A stretch of DNA of 21,297 nt, taken from IMG/VR virus record IMGVR_UViG_3300042565_000832, positions 1 to 21,297 of that record; one strand, 5' to 3'. The notes beneath the pieces were generated by a model. That model made no database searches, was not told the DNA's origin, and worked only from the letters and a program-made list of their open reading frames with translations. Below, piece after piece: positions 20,782-21,297 of the stretch. Within the stretch, counting starts at the first letter, position 1, and every line of letters starts with the position of its first letter. Source of the DNA: a virus. The position numbers and the translations under genes are program-made.

Positions 20782-21174
20782 TTATTTACCGACTGGTCTT
20801 TTCATAATTGTTTGGAGATACCACACTGGGCGTGAGTCGTCACCACCATCCGGTTTCCTGTATCGGTCATCCTGTAACATGCCGCAGTGCTGGGCATCCA
20901 GTAGGATGTTGCAGCTACAAGCTACATGAGCAATGTGGGAGATACCGGATTCAGGATCGAGGTCTTCGCCGTCACGCCACGCATTGAGGTGTCGCATGAT
21001 GGCAGCTACATACGTGGTTGCACAGACGCCTGTATCGCGCCAGTTGAATGGCCCGTATTTCTCTGAGCCTAACTTGTGAACCCACGCGGTCTGCTCCATT
21101 GCATACGGTGGGATCAACGCTAGTGGTGTTTTGGTAGCGCCGATTGCGCCTTTAGGGTCATTTGGTGTGTTCAT
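20782..21174 (-). CDS. DUF5664 nucleotide pyrophosphohydrolase-like protein
   Basis: This 130-residue protein fits DUF5664 (dATP/dGTP diphosphohydrolase, N-terminal domain): a GAIGATKTPLALIPPYAM start, VHKLGSEKYGPFNWRDTG, IMRHLNAWRDGEDLDPESG and ISHIAHVACSCNILL. These helices carry the acidic residues that bind Mg in all-alpha NTP pyrophosphatases (MazG relatives). It may hydrolyse dNTPs to adjust nucleotide pools for the polymerase. The ATG overlaps the upstream partial gene by 4 nt (ATGA). No adenylosuccinate synthetase (purZ-like) gene is in the window, so a modified-purine genome cannot be claimed. Confidence 0.82.
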   Translation of the reverse strand: MNTPNDPKGAIGATKTPLALIPPYAMEQTAWVHKLGSEKYGPFNWRDTGVCATTYVAAIMRHLNAWRDGEDLDPESGISHIAHVACSCNILLDAQHCGMLQDDRYRKPDGGDDSRPVWYLQTIMKRPVGK

Positions 21175-21297
21175 GGTTCTGCGTTCTGGGTTAGGGATTG
21201 AAGTGCTTGCTGGGCTTTTTCAAATGCTTCTGGCATGGATACTGGCATAAAATCAACACTGTCAATACAGTTGCAAGATTCTATCAAGTCTTGTAGT
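21171..21297 (-). CDS. C-terminal end of an unidentified gene (5' partial)
   Basis: On the - strand the frame is open from the right edge for 41 codons and stops with TGA at 21171-21173, overlapping the DUF5664 ATG as ATGA. The end contains FMPVSMPEAFEKAQQALQSL followed by TQNAEP. It is too short to assign. The gene starts outside the window and belongs to the same operon. Confidence 0.55.
   Translation of the reverse strand, partial: LQDLIESCNCIDSVDFMPVSMPEAFEKAQQALQSLTQNAEP

Noticed and set aside
1-21297. tRNA genes
   Set aside because: No cloverleaf with the TTCGA/GGTTCG arm was found by eye in the gaps, which are mostly too short to hold one.

Overview
This window is a piece of a tailed double-stranded DNA bacteriophage genome (Caudoviricetes). 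The evidence is a block of virion, fibre and lysis genes on the + strand facing a complete replication module on the - strand, with almost no intergenic space and many ATGA or 1-nt stop/start junctions. No integrase, repressor, terminase, portal or capsid gene is visible, so lifestyle and host cannot be settled. Most starts have no Shine-Dalgarno sequence, which would fit a host that initiates largely without SD pairing (Bacteroidota are the best-known example), but this is weak evidence.

Layout. 1-4584 (+): tail fibre and adhesin region. It has a fibre of 16-residue head-type repeats (cut by the window edge), four small or medium virion proteins, and a second fibre made of 55- and 65-residue repeats. 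4589-5756 (+): lysis cassette with a DUF1353 protein, a coiled-coil plus one-membrane-segment protein (holin or XhlA-like) and a CHAP endolysin. 5737-6239: an HNH endonuclease gene on the opposite strand, followed by a second, diverged copy of the endolysin 3' end. 6298-7328 (+): metallophosphoesterase and a small winged-helix protein. 7376-11424 (+): virion proteins, one with a dense N-terminal cysteine cluster, and a possible adaptor protein. 11430-12768 (+): a basic phage protein whose end appears disrupted by a second HNH endonuclease, then an unknown protein.

The two arms converge and overlap at 12743-12768. From there to the right edge everything is on the - strand, listed here in transcription order (right to left): a partial gene, a DUF5664 nucleotide pyrophosphohydrolase-like protein, an SF2 helicase, a 59-residue small protein, a Cas4/DUF2800-type PD-(D/E)XK nuclease with four cysteines placed for an Fe-S cluster, a putative ssDNA-binding partner, a short coiled-coil protein, an intrinsic terminator, a family A DNA polymerase with its own 3'-5' exonuclease, a primase/SF3 helicase and a small helical protein. 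Together these would unwind, prime, copy and recombine phage DNA.

The most interesting points are the traces of intronless homing by two unrelated HNH endonucleases, the protein-identical but synonymously diverged fibre repeats, and the Leu at the position equivalent to E. coli Pol I Phe762 in the polymerase.
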